A stretch of DNA of 64,000 nt from Cytobacillus luteolus (GTDB taxonomy: Bacteria > Bacillota > Bacilli > Bacillales > Bacillaceae_L): contig NZ_JAGGKM010000005.1 in NCBI RefSeq assembly GCF_017873715.1, positions 124,001 through 188,000 on the forward strand. Reading direction: 5' to 3'. Position numbers and translations under genes: made by a program. The stretch's first letter is position 1; each line of letters starts with the position of its first letter. The notes beneath the pieces were generated by a model. It worked only from the letters and a program-made list of their open reading frames with translations. It searched no databases and was not told where the DNA came from. Shown here piece by piece: positions 7,760 to 16,279 of this stretch.

Positions 7760-10018
7760 GTGTTGAACTATAAAAAGTTGTTTATTTATACAACCCTCGT
7801 CGTTTCCTCTTTTCTGTTATTCTATTATGTTTTTCTTCTCTCGCAAAATCCTTATATAGGTCTTAGTGCAAAAGAGAAGGACGCTGAGAATAACTATATA
7901 GTTACAAAAATTTTTCCAAATAGCTGGGCCTATGAAACGGATATAAAAGAGGGAGACAAAATCCTCTTGCTAAATGGTGAAAATCCAGAGAAACACTATA
8001 CATTGCGAATGTTTGGGAATGTTGAAAAGATAAATAGTCTAAGCATTGAACAAAATAATGAGAGTAAGACCTTTACTGTTAGTAATGAATCCAGTGTGAA
8101 AGAATTAATGATTCATCTAGTATATCCACTGGTCGTGTTTCTACTGTGTATTTCGCTTGGTCTCTATGTTTACTGGAGACATGAGAGCAATGTAACCTTT
8201 CATCTTCTCCTATTTATGATTTCGATTGGCATTACTTATTTAAGTGCCGGTGGTTCGGCCCGTGATGACATTTTAAGCAAGATTCTTAATATATCTTCTA
8301 TGTTGTTAATGCCAGTATTTTTTATTCTGTATTTGAAAAGTTATTTTGAGTCTCGTTTTAACTTAGAAATTGTAAAAAAGAAAATAGTAATGGTTATACT
8401 TACTCTTTCTGTAGCTGTGATCGCTTTATTTGTTTCTAGTTTTTACTTTAACCAGATTTATAGTAGTACACTTACTGCAATCCTACTACTATTTGGCGTC
8501 CAAGTATTTTATATTATCTATCTACTAATTCGTAATTACATAAAACAAAACAGTCCTAAAGTGAAATTACACTTTAAAATATTATTGATCGGCTTCAGCT
8601 TGGCCTTTTTTCCTTTTATCTTCTTAAACATGATACCAGTAATAGTTGGTGGTGAAGAACTGATCTCGGGAGAACTTGGGGCTTCCTTTATTTTAATGAT
8701 TCCTCTTACCATCGTTTATCTTGTTTTAGCTAAGCAATTTATCGATATTGATTTTGTCATAAGCCGACTAAGCTATAATGCTGTCATTTCTTTCATTTTT
8801 ACGGTCGTAACAATGGTAAGTATCACTCTACTAGTCGATCATTCGTATTCTGGTATGAATTTAGTCAAATTCATGGTTATCTTGTTCTTAGCTTTGAATA
8901 TCTTTTTGTATTTAATAAAAGATGTCTTTCATTACCAATTTAAAATGAGTGTTACTTCTGGTAAAAATTTTCACCAATATAGTCTCTATCGTTATATGGA
9001 GATGATTAAGAAAGAAAATTCAGAAGAACGTCTCTTTAAGGCACTTACTGATGAAGTGAAAAGTGTATTGAACGTAAAGGAAGCATCAGTTAAAAAGATA
9101 CCTAGAGTGGGAGAACACTCTGAGATAGGAACTGTCTTGCAGGAGAAAGAAGCTTTTACTGTAAAACTTGACGATATAGCCGAATACCATCTCATCCTAT
9201 CTAGTAGTCCTAAACCAAACGGTACGAAGCTGAATCGTGAAGAGAAGGAATGGCTCAATGCTATTGCGTACCATACAAATATAGCCTTAGAAAATATAAA
9301 GAAAATAGACGAACTAGTAACAGAATTAAGAGAAATAAAGGATTCCAAAAAAGGAAACTCCTCTTGGGCTGCAAAATTCATCTTCTCTCTATCTGAACAG
9401 GAAAGAATAAAGGTTTCAAAGGATATACATGATACGATTTTGCAGGAAACGATTTATCTTTATCGGAAACTAGAGGAATTAGAAGGATCAGATGACGCCA
9501 AGAAGATGAAAGAGGAAATGACTATGGTTCGTGAGATGCTGCTTGATAATATCTCCCTTATTCGAGAGGTTTGTCATGAGCTAAGACCTCCTTTCTTACT
9601 TGAAAATGGAATTCGCGCATCTCTTGAAGAACTTATTGACAAGGTTCAGTTACGAACGGATATTATAGTAGATTTTTATAGTGATTATCAGGCACCTATT
9701 GAGAAAGATGTTGATTTTTGCTTGAATATTTATCGGATATTTCAAGAGCTATTGAATAATGCTGTTAAACATTCAAAGGCTTCGACCATCCAACTAAGAT
9801 TAGTTCAAGAGGGGGATACTCTTTCACTAGATTATACCGATGATGGAGTAGGGTTTGATAGTAATTATATAAAAAAAGAATCCCTTGGACTGATTAGTAT
9901 GAAGGAAAGAGCGTATAGCTTTGATGGGACATGCTCCATCCATTCTGGAAAAAACAAGGGGACCTCTATTCAAATTATGTTTCCTCTTAAATTAGCAAAA
10001 GAAGCGCAGGTGATATAA
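7760..10018 (+). CDS. comP: ComP-type quorum-sensing histidine kinase
   Basis: A 752-residue membrane kinase with ComP architecture. The first helix (about 8-28) is followed by an extracellular PDZ-like insert (about 35-100, with the GDKILLLNGE block), several further membrane helices to about 400, a linker/GAF-like region, HisKA_3 with the phospho-acceptor in KDIHDTILQE (near 555), and HATPase_c with DDGVGFD. YLSAGG and VCHELRPPFLL match conserved ComP blocks. It should sense a ComX-like peptide outside the cell and phosphorylate ComA. The start is GTG (7760) with AAGGG 12 nt upstream; a TTG follows immediately at 7763. comA begins the base after the stop codon, so they are co-transcribed. 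Length is typical for ComP (about 770). Confidence 0.88.
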   Translation: MLNYKKLFIYTTLVVSSFLLFYYVFLLSQNPYIGLSAKEKDAENNYIVTKIFPNSWAYETDIKEGDKILLLNGENPEKHYTLRMFGNVEKINSLSIEQNNESKTFTVSNESSVKELMIHLVYPLVVFLLCISLGLYVYWRHESNVTFHLLLFMISIGITYLSAGGSARDDILSKILNISSMLLMPVFFILYLKSYFESRFNLEIVKKKIVMVILTLSVAVIALFVSSFYFNQIYSSTLTAILLLFGVQVFYIIYLLIRNYIKQNSPKVKLHFKILLIGFSLAFFPFIFLNMIPVIVGGEELISGELGASFILMIPLTIVYLVLAKQFIDIDFVISRLSYNAVISFIFTVVTMVSITLLVDHSYSGMNLVKFMVILFLALNIFLYLIKDVFHYQFKMSVTSGKNFHQYSLYRYMEMIKKENSEERLFKALTDEVKSVLNVKEASVKKIPRVGEHSEIGTVLQEKEAFTVKLDDIAEYHLILSSSPKPNGTKLNREEKEWLNAIAYHTNIALENIKKIDELVTELREIKDSKKGNSSWAAKFIFSLSEQERIKVSKDIHDTILQETIYLYRKLEELEGSDDAKKMKEEMTMVREMLLDNISLIREVCHELRPPFLLENGIRASLEELIDKVQLRTDIIVDFYSDYQAPIEKDVDFCLNIYRIFQELLNNAVKHSKASTIQLRLVQEGDTLSLDYTDDGVGFDSNYIKKESLGLISMKERAYSFDGTCSIHSGKNKGTSIQIMFPLKLAKEAQVI

Positions 10019-10666
10019 ATGATCAATTTATTAATCGTGGATGACCATCCTGCAATAGGTGAAGGAACGAAGCTTATCTTAGAACAGGAAGCTGACTTTA
10101 AGGTAGACTTCATAGACCCTAGTCTCGTTACAACAATTGATTTTAAAAAATACCAGGTATTTATTTTAGATTTATATATGCCTGAAATGAACGGGCTTGT
10201 TTTAACGAAGAATATTTTAGCTACTCATCCAGAAGCAATCATTCTTATTTATACTGGGTTTGAAATAAGTACGCATTTTACATTAATGATTGAAGCGGGC
10301 GTGCAAGGCTTTATTAGTAAAACCGCAACAAAGGAGCAACTAATCACATCAATTCGTTGTGCAATGAGAGATGAAGTTGTAATCCCACTGCAACTTTTAA
10401 AACAGTTAAAAAAGGTAGAGGCCAAGCCGGTGGGGAGTGAGTTGGAGGATTTCTCCTTGAACACGAGAGAACAACAAATCCTTGTCGAGGTTGCAAAGGG
10501 GAGTACCAATCGAGAAATTGCTGAAAATTTAATACTAAGTCAGCGAACAGTTGAGTATTGCCTAACAGGGATCTTCAATAAATTTGGGGTTAAATCACGA
10601 ACCGAGGCATTAAACAAGGCAAATAAGTATGGGTTGATTCCGAGTCAGTTGATTGAAACAGAATGA
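10019..10666 (+). CDS. comA: ComA-type NarL/LuxR response regulator
   Basis: 215 residues. The receiver domain (1-120) has the acidic pocket VDDHPAIGEGTK, phospho-acceptor Asp near 51 in ILDLYMPEMNG, and the conserved Lys in ISKTATKEQL. The LuxR helix-turn-helix (about 145-205) includes NREIAENLILSQRTVEY and IFNKFGVKSRTEAL, close to ComA's NQEIADALHLSKRSIEY. It starts immediately after comP. In Bacillus, ComA~P activates surfactin, competence and degQ-type genes; ComA-like half-sites upstream of comQ suggest feedback on this locus. No clear terminator follows within the next 60 bases. Confidence 0.9.
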   Translation: MINLLIVDDHPAIGEGTKLILEQEADFKVDFIDPSLVTTIDFKKYQVFILDLYMPEMNGLVLTKNILATHPEAIILIYTGFEISTHFTLMIEAGVQGFISKTATKEQLITSIRCAMRDEVVIPLQLLKQLKKVEAKPVGSELEDFSLNTREQQILVEVAKGSTNREIAENLILSQRTVEYCLTGIFNKFGVKSRTEALNKANKYGLIPSQLIETE

Positions 10667-10830
10667 ACTGGGCATCAGGGGGACGGTAATTGCTTCACAA
10701 GATTAGTCCCTTTCGTTTTTGTGTAAAGCGCAAATGATTTGTTGGATAACTGATGTAATTTTTCGGTGCAATTCTACAAAATCCTACATACAATAGCTTT
10801 ATAGAATTATATTTTTAGGAAGGTGAACGT

Positions 10831-11562
10831 ATGTCAGAAGTTATCATTGAGAAGGAAATCCAACAGGAAATCATTGAAGAAGCTAAGCGGAAGGTAGAGA
10901 TAACTTGGAAATCTCTCATTCTTTTCCTGTTATGTTACTTAGGAATGGGCCTAGCGGTTGGTTTAGTAATCGGGATCATTCAAGGTGTGTTGGGGGGAAA
11001 TATGTTAGATACCCTATTCACGGGGTATAACGGTTTATTAATAGATGCAGCGATGTTCTTTGTTGTACTTCTTTTCTTTAAAAAAATAAGAGTTTCTGTT
11101 ATGGCAGGAATGACCTTTAAACCGTTTAAGGAACGTAAAACGTATGTATACATGATTGCAAGCTTGCTCGTGTTTTTTGCTACACAATACATCCTTGTTG
11201 GAGTGTTAAAAGTGGATGATCCATCGGGCCAAACTCAAACACTAAATGTTGCAGGAGCCAGTGAGGGATTGTTACAAACATTCTTGTTCTTCCTAGCAGT
11301 TACCCTCGTTACCCCTATAAAAGAAGAAATTATCTACCGAGGCATTATACATAAGTTCCTTTCTGACCGTTATCACTTTTTAGTTGGCTTCTTGGTTTCT
11401 TCAATTATTTTTGGAGTTGCTCATATTGGCTATCCTATTTCAGCAACTATAATGGGAATGACATTCGTAGGCTTATATTATTTAACAAGAAGTTTAACCG
11501 TACCTATAGTAGTTCACATCATTTGGAATATAATAGCTTCTAGTTCATTATTTGTAAATTAA
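10831..11562 (+). CDS. CPBP (CAAX/Abi) intramembrane metalloprotease
   Basis: 243 residues with about seven membrane helices. The CPBP motifs are present: EEIIYRG near 165 (EExxxR), FGVAHIGY (FxxxH) and HIIWNI (HxxxN). The family includes eukaryotic CAAX prenyl proteases and bacterial bacteriocin-immunity or regulated-proteolysis proteins; the substrate here is unknown. AGGAAGGTG lies 7 nt before the ATG. It follows comQPA by 164 bases. A link with a prenylated pheromone is tempting because relatives cut prenylated proteins, but CPBP genes are common in Bacillus and proximity is weak evidence. Confidence 0.85.
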   Translation: MSEVIIEKEIQQEIIEEAKRKVEITWKSLILFLLCYLGMGLAVGLVIGIIQGVLGGNMLDTLFTGYNGLLIDAAMFFVVLLFFKKIRVSVMAGMTFKPFKERKTYVYMIASLLVFFATQYILVGVLKVDDPSGQTQTLNVAGASEGLLQTFLFFLAVTLVTPIKEEIIYRGIIHKFLSDRYHFLVGFLVSSIIFGVAHIGYPISATIMGMTFVGLYYLTRSLTVPIVVHIIWNIIASSSLFVN

Positions 11563-11580
11563 CGGGTGTAAGGCGGTAGG

Positions 11581-11625
11581 CATAACTAGTATTTACTGGT
11601 TGTGTCTATTTTCTTTGTTAATCTT
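11581..11625 (+). terminator. Weak terminator after the CPBP gene
   Basis: CATAACTAG can pair with CTGGTTGTG using G-U pairs, followed by TCTATTTTCTTTG. The stem is imperfect. Confidence 0.35.
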
Positions 11626-11682
11626 TTGTAATAGAATAGGTCCTTTTTCTGATGTATACTATAAAAAAGGAGGTGAAAAGGA

Positions 11683-11973
11683 ATGATAGAACAAAGGCTT
11701 GATAAAATGGAAAATATGATTGCACAATTAATTCAAATGGTAGGAAATATGAACGAAAAAATGGACAAAAAGTTCGAAGTTGTAAACACCAAGTTTCAGG
11801 AGATGGATAGTAAGTTCGAAGTGAAGTTTCAAGAAATGGAGAATAGTAGTAATCTTCGCCATGAACAGCTAGTGGAACAAATCAAACAACTAGAAATGGA
11901 TCAAGATTATCTATGGGAAAAGACGGCTAGAAATGAAAGAGAGATAGCGAAAATAAGAACAAGACTAGGTTAA
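11683..11973 (+). CDS. Small coiled-coil protein (paralogue of 36217-36645)
   Basis: A 96-residue acidic/basic helical protein with heptad pattern over most of its length (MIEQRLDKMENMIAQLIQMV, then KFQEMDSKFEV repeats). Its N-terminal block MIAQLIQMVGNM and C-terminal block DQDYLWEKTARNEREIAKI match the start and end of the protein at 36217-36645, and only the middle differs in repeat number. AAAGGAGGTG lies 8 nt before the ATG. No domain of known function was recognised; oligomerisation through the coiled coil is likely. It is a single-gene unit. Confidence 0.8.
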   Translation: MIEQRLDKMENMIAQLIQMVGNMNEKMDKKFEVVNTKFQEMDSKFEVKFQEMENSSNLRHEQLVEQIKQLEMDQDYLWEKTARNEREIAKIRTRLG

Positions 11974-12053
11974 ATCTAACACTACATCGCACTCATTTCT
12001 TCATAAAAATAGCTCCATATTGAAATCCTCATCAGACATAAATAAAATCCATA

Positions 12054-12098
12054 TCAAAAATGAGGTTCTCCTGGTTCATTTCGAACCAAGAGAACCTC
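12054..12098 (-). terminator. Terminator of the DsrE gene
   Basis: A 16-bp arm GAGGTTCTCCTGGTTC pairs with GAACCAAGAGAACCTC (one mismatch), followed on the minus strand by five T. Confidence 0.8.
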
Positions 12099-12136
12099 TG
12101 TGTTTCTATCAATAAATATATTTCTGTTGGTGATTG

Positions 12137-12475
12137 CTAGGCAATAGTCAAAACTTCATGCTTACTTGCCAACTCAATGAAATGCCCCATACCGCTAATT
12201 TCTCCACCAACTAGCTTGTCTTCAACATTGTAATAATCCACACATGTTTTACAAGCTAATACAGGAACACCTGATTTTTCAATCTCTTGAAGATGGACCG
12301 AGACCAAGGATTGTTCAGTTAATGTAAACACTCCCCGATTCATTAAGAAAATGGCTACCGGCTTTTCCTCACGTTGTTTTAACAAGGTGAAAAAGGTTTC
12401 CAGTACTGTTTCACCAAGGTCTTTATCTCCTTTACCGAGTTGGTCTGAACTGACTAATATGACTTTGTTTTTCAT
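12137..12475 (-). CDS. DsrE/YedF-like sulfurtransferase-family protein
   Basis: A 112-residue DsrE/F-fold protein. It begins MKNKVILVSSDQLGKGDKDLG, continues with the FLMNRGVFTLTE loop, and has an ACKTCVDYYNV motif with two Cys where DsrE/YedF proteins carry the sulfur-accepting Cys. Family members carry persulfide sulfur or act in selenium/sulfur metabolism; no TusA/SirA partner is adjacent here. AAAGGAG lies 9 nt before the ATG. It is a monocistronic gene with its own terminator at 12054-12098. Confidence 0.8.
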   Translation of the reverse strand: MKNKVILVSSDQLGKGDKDLGETVLETFFTLLKQREEKPVAIFLMNRGVFTLTEQSLVSVHLQEIEKSGVPVLACKTCVDYYNVEDKLVGGEISGMGHFIELASKHEVLTIA

Positions 12476-12575
12476 GTGAAATTTCTCCTTTTATATGTAA
12501 ACAAACTTTAGTTCATAGTTTATAGATTTAGTATGGTTGGTTAAAAACATGAACAATCAACTGATCCTTGAAAGT

Positions 12576-13748
12576 TTAAGCGTGAATTTGATCAAATCGC
12601 AGAAGTGTTTTAGATACATTGTGGGTGTCTTGTTTAATAACCTCACCAAAGGCCTTCAGGATATCTTCACGGTAAGCTATACCGCTTTCTTTCATAATTT
12701 CAGCATACGCCTTCTCTTGTGAAATTGCAGGTCGATAGGACCTAGGCGTAGTTAAGGCTAAATAAACTTCCACAATTCCTAGCATCTGTGAAAAGATTGG
12801 AACCTGGTCTCCAGAAAGTTGATAAGGATAGCCCCTCCCATCTATCCTTTCATGGTGATAGAGAAATATTTCCTTTATCTCATTCAGTTCAGGGACTCCA
12901 GAGAGTATTTCTTCAGCCATATAACAATGTTCCTCTACGACATTAAATTCAAACTCTGTAAGTTTCCCTTCTTTTTCAAACAAATAATCAGGTAATTTTA
13001 CACGACTTACAAAATGCAGTAGACATAATAAGTCGATTTTCCAATCTTGTATATCTCTTAAACCATATTTATTAATTAGACGTTTTAATAGAAAGCTCAT
13101 CTCATCAATTTCCTCACGAGAAGTTTGAGTCTTCCTTTCTACCACAGGTATGAAGCTATGTAAAATATTTATAATTTGCTTTTTTTGTTTTTGAAAATAC
13201 AACTCACCGATATTCTCAGTATTCTGCTTAAAAACATGTAATATCATGAGTCCTAGTAATAGACTACCTATTCCAAAAAGGCTCCTAGAAATAATCATGA
13301 ACAATTGTACTTGTTCATCGAATCCCTGGTAGCTTGGGTCGAGCACATTGAAGATAATAAAATAACCAACAAAAACAATAGACCAAACCACGGAAACCTG
13401 ATGATTACCCAGTAAGTTAATAAACATAGGAAAGAACAATAGAAATACCCACATCTCGTTAAACTCCATTGGATTATATAAAGATACAAAGATAAATATA
13501 ATAAAGATTAATAAAGCAGTAATTTGGTCTGTATACGGGTTGTTTCTCCCTATACTTCTTTGAATAATGTAAAATCCCCAATTAAATAGTGCAATGATAG
13601 AAAGTGTTACAAAAAAAAGCTTCGATAAAGATGATTGACTTAACATCCAGTTTACGAATCCAAAGAGAGCTCCAACGGAAAAGAGACAACCTAATAATAC
13701 GATGATTAACTGACTGACAGGCTGTTTAGTAAGCATTTTAATAATCAA
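12576..13748 (-). CDS. Membrane HD-GYP-like protein with degenerate catalytic site
   Basis: 390 residues. Six or seven membrane helices (about 10-180) are followed by an HD-GYP-type domain (about 195-385). HHERIDGRGYP and GIVEVYLALTTPRSYRP match the GYP half. The HD dyad appears as HF (LLCLLHFVSR), and the usual ADVYDALT reads VEVYLALT, so c-di-GMP phosphodiesterase activity is doubtful. It may be a sensor or scaffold instead. The TTG start overlaps the stop of the response regulator gene (TTGA), with GGAGGAAAAA about 8 nt upstream, so it is the last gene of a kinase-regulator-HD operon. Confidence 0.8.
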   Translation of the reverse strand: MIIKMLTKQPVSQLIIVLLGCLFSVGALFGFVNWMLSQSSLSKLFFVTLSIIALFNWGFYIIQRSIGRNNPYTDQITALLIFIIFIFVSLYNPMEFNEMWVFLLFFPMFINLLGNHQVSVVWSIVFVGYFIIFNVLDPSYQGFDEQVQLFMIISRSLFGIGSLLLGLMILHVFKQNTENIGELYFQKQKKQIINILHSFIPVVERKTQTSREEIDEMSFLLKRLINKYGLRDIQDWKIDLLCLLHFVSRVKLPDYLFEKEGKLTEFEFNVVEEHCYMAEEILSGVPELNEIKEIFLYHHERIDGRGYPYQLSGDQVPIFSQMLGIVEVYLALTTPRSYRPAISQEKAYAEIMKESGIAYREDILKAFGEVIKQDTHNVSKTLLRFDQIHA

Positions 13749-14389
13749 CTAATTTTTCCTCCTTTTACTTGCAAGAAACCTTCTTGAAGAGCAAAAAGAA
13801 CTGCTTGTGCACGATTGGACTGACCTGTTTTCTTTAATATATTTGAAACATGTGTCTTGACAGTAGTTTCAGATATATAGAGTTTTTTTGCTATATCAGC
13901 ATTATTTAAGTTTTCAATAATTCCTAAGAGTACTTCATGCTCCCTTTCTGTTAATTTATATTTATCTATAAACTGATCCTTTTTATTTTCATTAGGCTCG
14001 TTAATTTTAGGTTGGAAAATTGAGTAACCGTCCATTACCATTCGGAGTGTATTTAATATTTTATCTGGTGATGTATCTTTCATAATATAACCATTAATTC
14101 CAGCCTTCATAGCCCGATATATATCTTCACTGTCATCAAATGCCGTTAATACAACAATCTTTATATTAGGTAGTTTCTGCTTGATCTTAACAGATCCGTT
14201 AATGATAGATGATCCAGGCATCTTTAAATCGGTTAAAAGAAGATCCGGCTTTGTGCGTATTGTTTTTTCCACTGCTTCATCACCATTACATGCCTCTCCG
14301 ACAACTTCAAACTCCTGTGAAGCACCCAACAATATTTTTAATCCATCTTTTACAATTTGATGATCGTCTGCCACAACCACTCTATGCAT
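13745..14389 (-). CDS. NarL/LuxR-family response regulator
   Basis: About 214 residues from the ATG at 14389 (MHRVVVADDHQIVKDG). The receiver has phospho-acceptor Asp in LLLTDLKMPGS and Lys in IMKDTSP. The LuxR helix-turn-helix includes LTEREHEVLLGI and NADIAKKLYISETTVKTHVSNILKK. The open frame extends to 14422, but GAGAGAGGAG lies just before 14389 and the ATG overlaps the end of the kinase gene by 8 bases, giving translational coupling. Its partner is the DesK/NarX-type kinase upstream. Likely targets are unknown; the divergent SipW/TasA-like module is adjacent. Confidence 0.88.
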   Translation of the reverse strand: MHRVVVADDHQIVKDGLKILLGASQEFEVVGEACNGDEAVEKTIRTKPDLLLTDLKMPGSSIINGSVKIKQKLPNIKIVVLTAFDDSEDIYRAMKAGINGYIMKDTSPDKILNTLRMVMDGYSIFQPKINEPNENKKDQFIDKYKLTEREHEVLLGIIENLNNADIAKKLYISETTVKTHVSNILKKTGQSNRAQAVLFALQEGFLQVKGGKIS

Positions 14390-15911
14390 AAGCCCTACTC
14401 CTCTCTCTCGGTATAAAGACAAGGACAGTAGTCCCTTTATTGGTTTCAGATTTTATTGTTAAGGTTCCACCAAGCTTTTCTATCCGATCAACCATACCGC
14501 CCAAACCGTAACTATCCCTCTTACCTTTTGATACTGCTAGATTTTCAATTCCCTTACCATTATCCCGAATCATGATTTTCCATTGTATACTTGAAACTTC
14601 AATAGATACTTGTAATTCAGAAGCATTGGCGTGTTTAATGACATTATTAGATGCTTCTTCAATCAAGTGAAAAATGGATTCCTCAATTTCAATCTTCTCC
14701 TCAGGTATCCAACCACTCATGATAAATCGTGGTTCTATATCCTTGTTTTCTGTTAATCTTTCAAGTAGATTTTCAACAGCATGAAATAAGTGAAACTGTC
14801 TTTTCTCATTCTTTAATTCCCCAATGTAGTTTCGAATACCTTGGTGAGTCTCTTTTACCTGAGTTTCAACACTATTTAATATGGACTCTAGCTCTCTCTT
14901 TGTATCTTCTGGGAGTTTATTTTTGAGTTGGAATAATTGAATTGAAATAAAAAATAGCTGTTGTGCTATACCATCATGGATATCTTGGGCAATTTTATCT
15001 CTTTCTTCTTTTAGTGCTTTCTTTTTCACTTCTTCTACTTGCTCAAGATTAGTTATTTTAATTTGCACCAATTGACTAATTAGTTTTGTGTAGATTTTTG
15101 TTGCCATAGATACTTGATTTGATCCCTCAACTAAAAGATATCCCCAATTCTTATCATTAAGAGCGTGAACATAAAATGTTTTTCTTTCACCACTGTAAGA
15201 TGAAATATTTAAGACCCTACTTATCTTGGCTTGTCCGAATTGTTGAACTAAGTAATTATAGTAGTAATTTTGCTCCCAACTGTTATTTATGTGAGTGGCA
15301 TATATGGGGTTTAGGCAAAGATAGACTTGTTTTTTTTCTACCATTCTAGAAAGTAATTTTTCATAAGATGGCAGTTCTTCACTTCCTGTAAATGAATAAA
15401 AATGTACAAGTTTTTTATAATGTTTTGATATATACGTTGAGTATAAATTTAGCGTAAATACCATACTATAGAATACAATTAGATAGAATGTATAATCTAC
15501 GTTTTTAGATAAGTATAGTCCAACTGACACCTGATACAGACTACTTAAAACTATTGGAAGAAGTAACAGGAATATGGACGTTATCAGGTAGTACTTTTTC
15601 CAAGCGAAAAAGTTCTTAAACCAAAGTAGACTAGTAATTGAGTAATATAAAAACGGACTATCTAGTCCTCCGGTTTGCCAAAGGAGAAAGAGATTGGCAC
15701 ACAGATCGATTGTAATAACTAGCATAACAAGTATTTTATTTGAAAATTTTTTATTTATTAGTACACTATAATAAAAGTTAATGACCACTATTAGTAGAAA
15801 TGACAGGTCAATTACTCCATCACCATTTGTGTAGGTCAAAAGACCTGTGAACAGGAGTACCCATCTTATTCCTATTACGAAAACATTTAGCTCTTTATAT
15901 AAAGTAGACAC
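14382..15911 (-). CDS. DesK/NarX-type membrane sensor kinase
   Basis: 509 residues. About six membrane helices (10-165) are followed by a GAF-like region, a HisKA_3 dimerisation helix with ERDKIAQDIHDGIAQQL (phospho-acceptor His), and a HATPase_c domain with HLIEEASNNVIKHANA, DNGKGIE and YGLGGMVDRIEKLGG. The GTG start has AGGGGA about 8 nt upstream. It is the first gene of the three-gene minus-strand operon. Its promoter region is shared with the divergent 16280 surface-protein gene, so the pair may regulate that module, but this is inferred from position only. Confidence 0.87.
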   Translation of the reverse strand: MSTLYKELNVFVIGIRWVLLFTGLLTYTNGDGVIDLSFLLIVVINFYYSVLINKKFSNKILVMLVITIDLCANLFLLWQTGGLDSPFLYYSITSLLWFKNFFAWKKYYLITSIFLLLLPIVLSSLYQVSVGLYLSKNVDYTFYLIVFYSMVFTLNLYSTYISKHYKKLVHFYSFTGSEELPSYEKLLSRMVEKKQVYLCLNPIYATHINNSWEQNYYYNYLVQQFGQAKISRVLNISSYSGERKTFYVHALNDKNWGYLLVEGSNQVSMATKIYTKLISQLVQIKITNLEQVEEVKKKALKEERDKIAQDIHDGIAQQLFFISIQLFQLKNKLPEDTKRELESILNSVETQVKETHQGIRNYIGELKNEKRQFHLFHAVENLLERLTENKDIEPRFIMSGWIPEEKIEIEESIFHLIEEASNNVIKHANASELQVSIEVSSIQWKIMIRDNGKGIENLAVSKGKRDSYGLGGMVDRIEKLGGTLTIKSETNKGTTVLVFIPRERSRAYA

Positions 15912-16140
15912 ACTTAATCCCCTACTTTTCTACATTTTGTAACCAATACAGAGACAGTATATCAGAGTAAACTTCAAAAAAATGTCACATCTTGTCGTAA
16001 GGAAATATTACTATAATCTCATACTGAAGTAGGAGGGGATTAGCACCTAAGGATGGTATACAATTGGGTAAGTTTGTAATAAACTGTTAGTAATTACAAA
16101 AATACGGAAATATACTTAAATTATATACATATAATTTATA

Positions 16141-16211
16141 TTAAGAGGAACGCGAGGAGATACGACCTTTATCTGGGCACCTGGGTCGTATGGAGCAATT
16201 GGTGCAACCGA
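16141..16211 (+). promoter_or_regulatory. Structured leader of unknown class
   Basis: TACGACC pairs with GGGTCGTA and a small GCA/TGC hairpin follows; the element runs directly into a terminator before the 16280 gene. This looks like a terminator-type riboswitch or attenuator. Conserved cores of the c-di-GMP-I, purine, TPP, SAM, cobalamin and ydaO classes were not found by eye. Confidence 0.45.
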
Positions 16212-16257
16212 CCTAATCAGACTACCTTCATTTGAAGAACTTGATTAGGTTTTTTTA
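16212..16257 (+). terminator. Leader terminator upstream of the surface-protein gene
   Basis: CCTAATCA pairs with TTGATTAGG (nested CTTCATTTGAAG), followed by seven T, 23 bases before the ATG. The position suggests transcription attenuation rather than gene end. Confidence 0.75.
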
Positions 16258-16279
16258 TGGGATGAAGGGAGGAACTTGA

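Noticed and set aside
10831-11562. CPBP protease as the missing pheromone-processing factor of the ComQ locus
   Set aside because: The gene is 164 bases from comA with its own ribosome site and CPBP proteins are widespread in Bacillus; there is no direct evidence.
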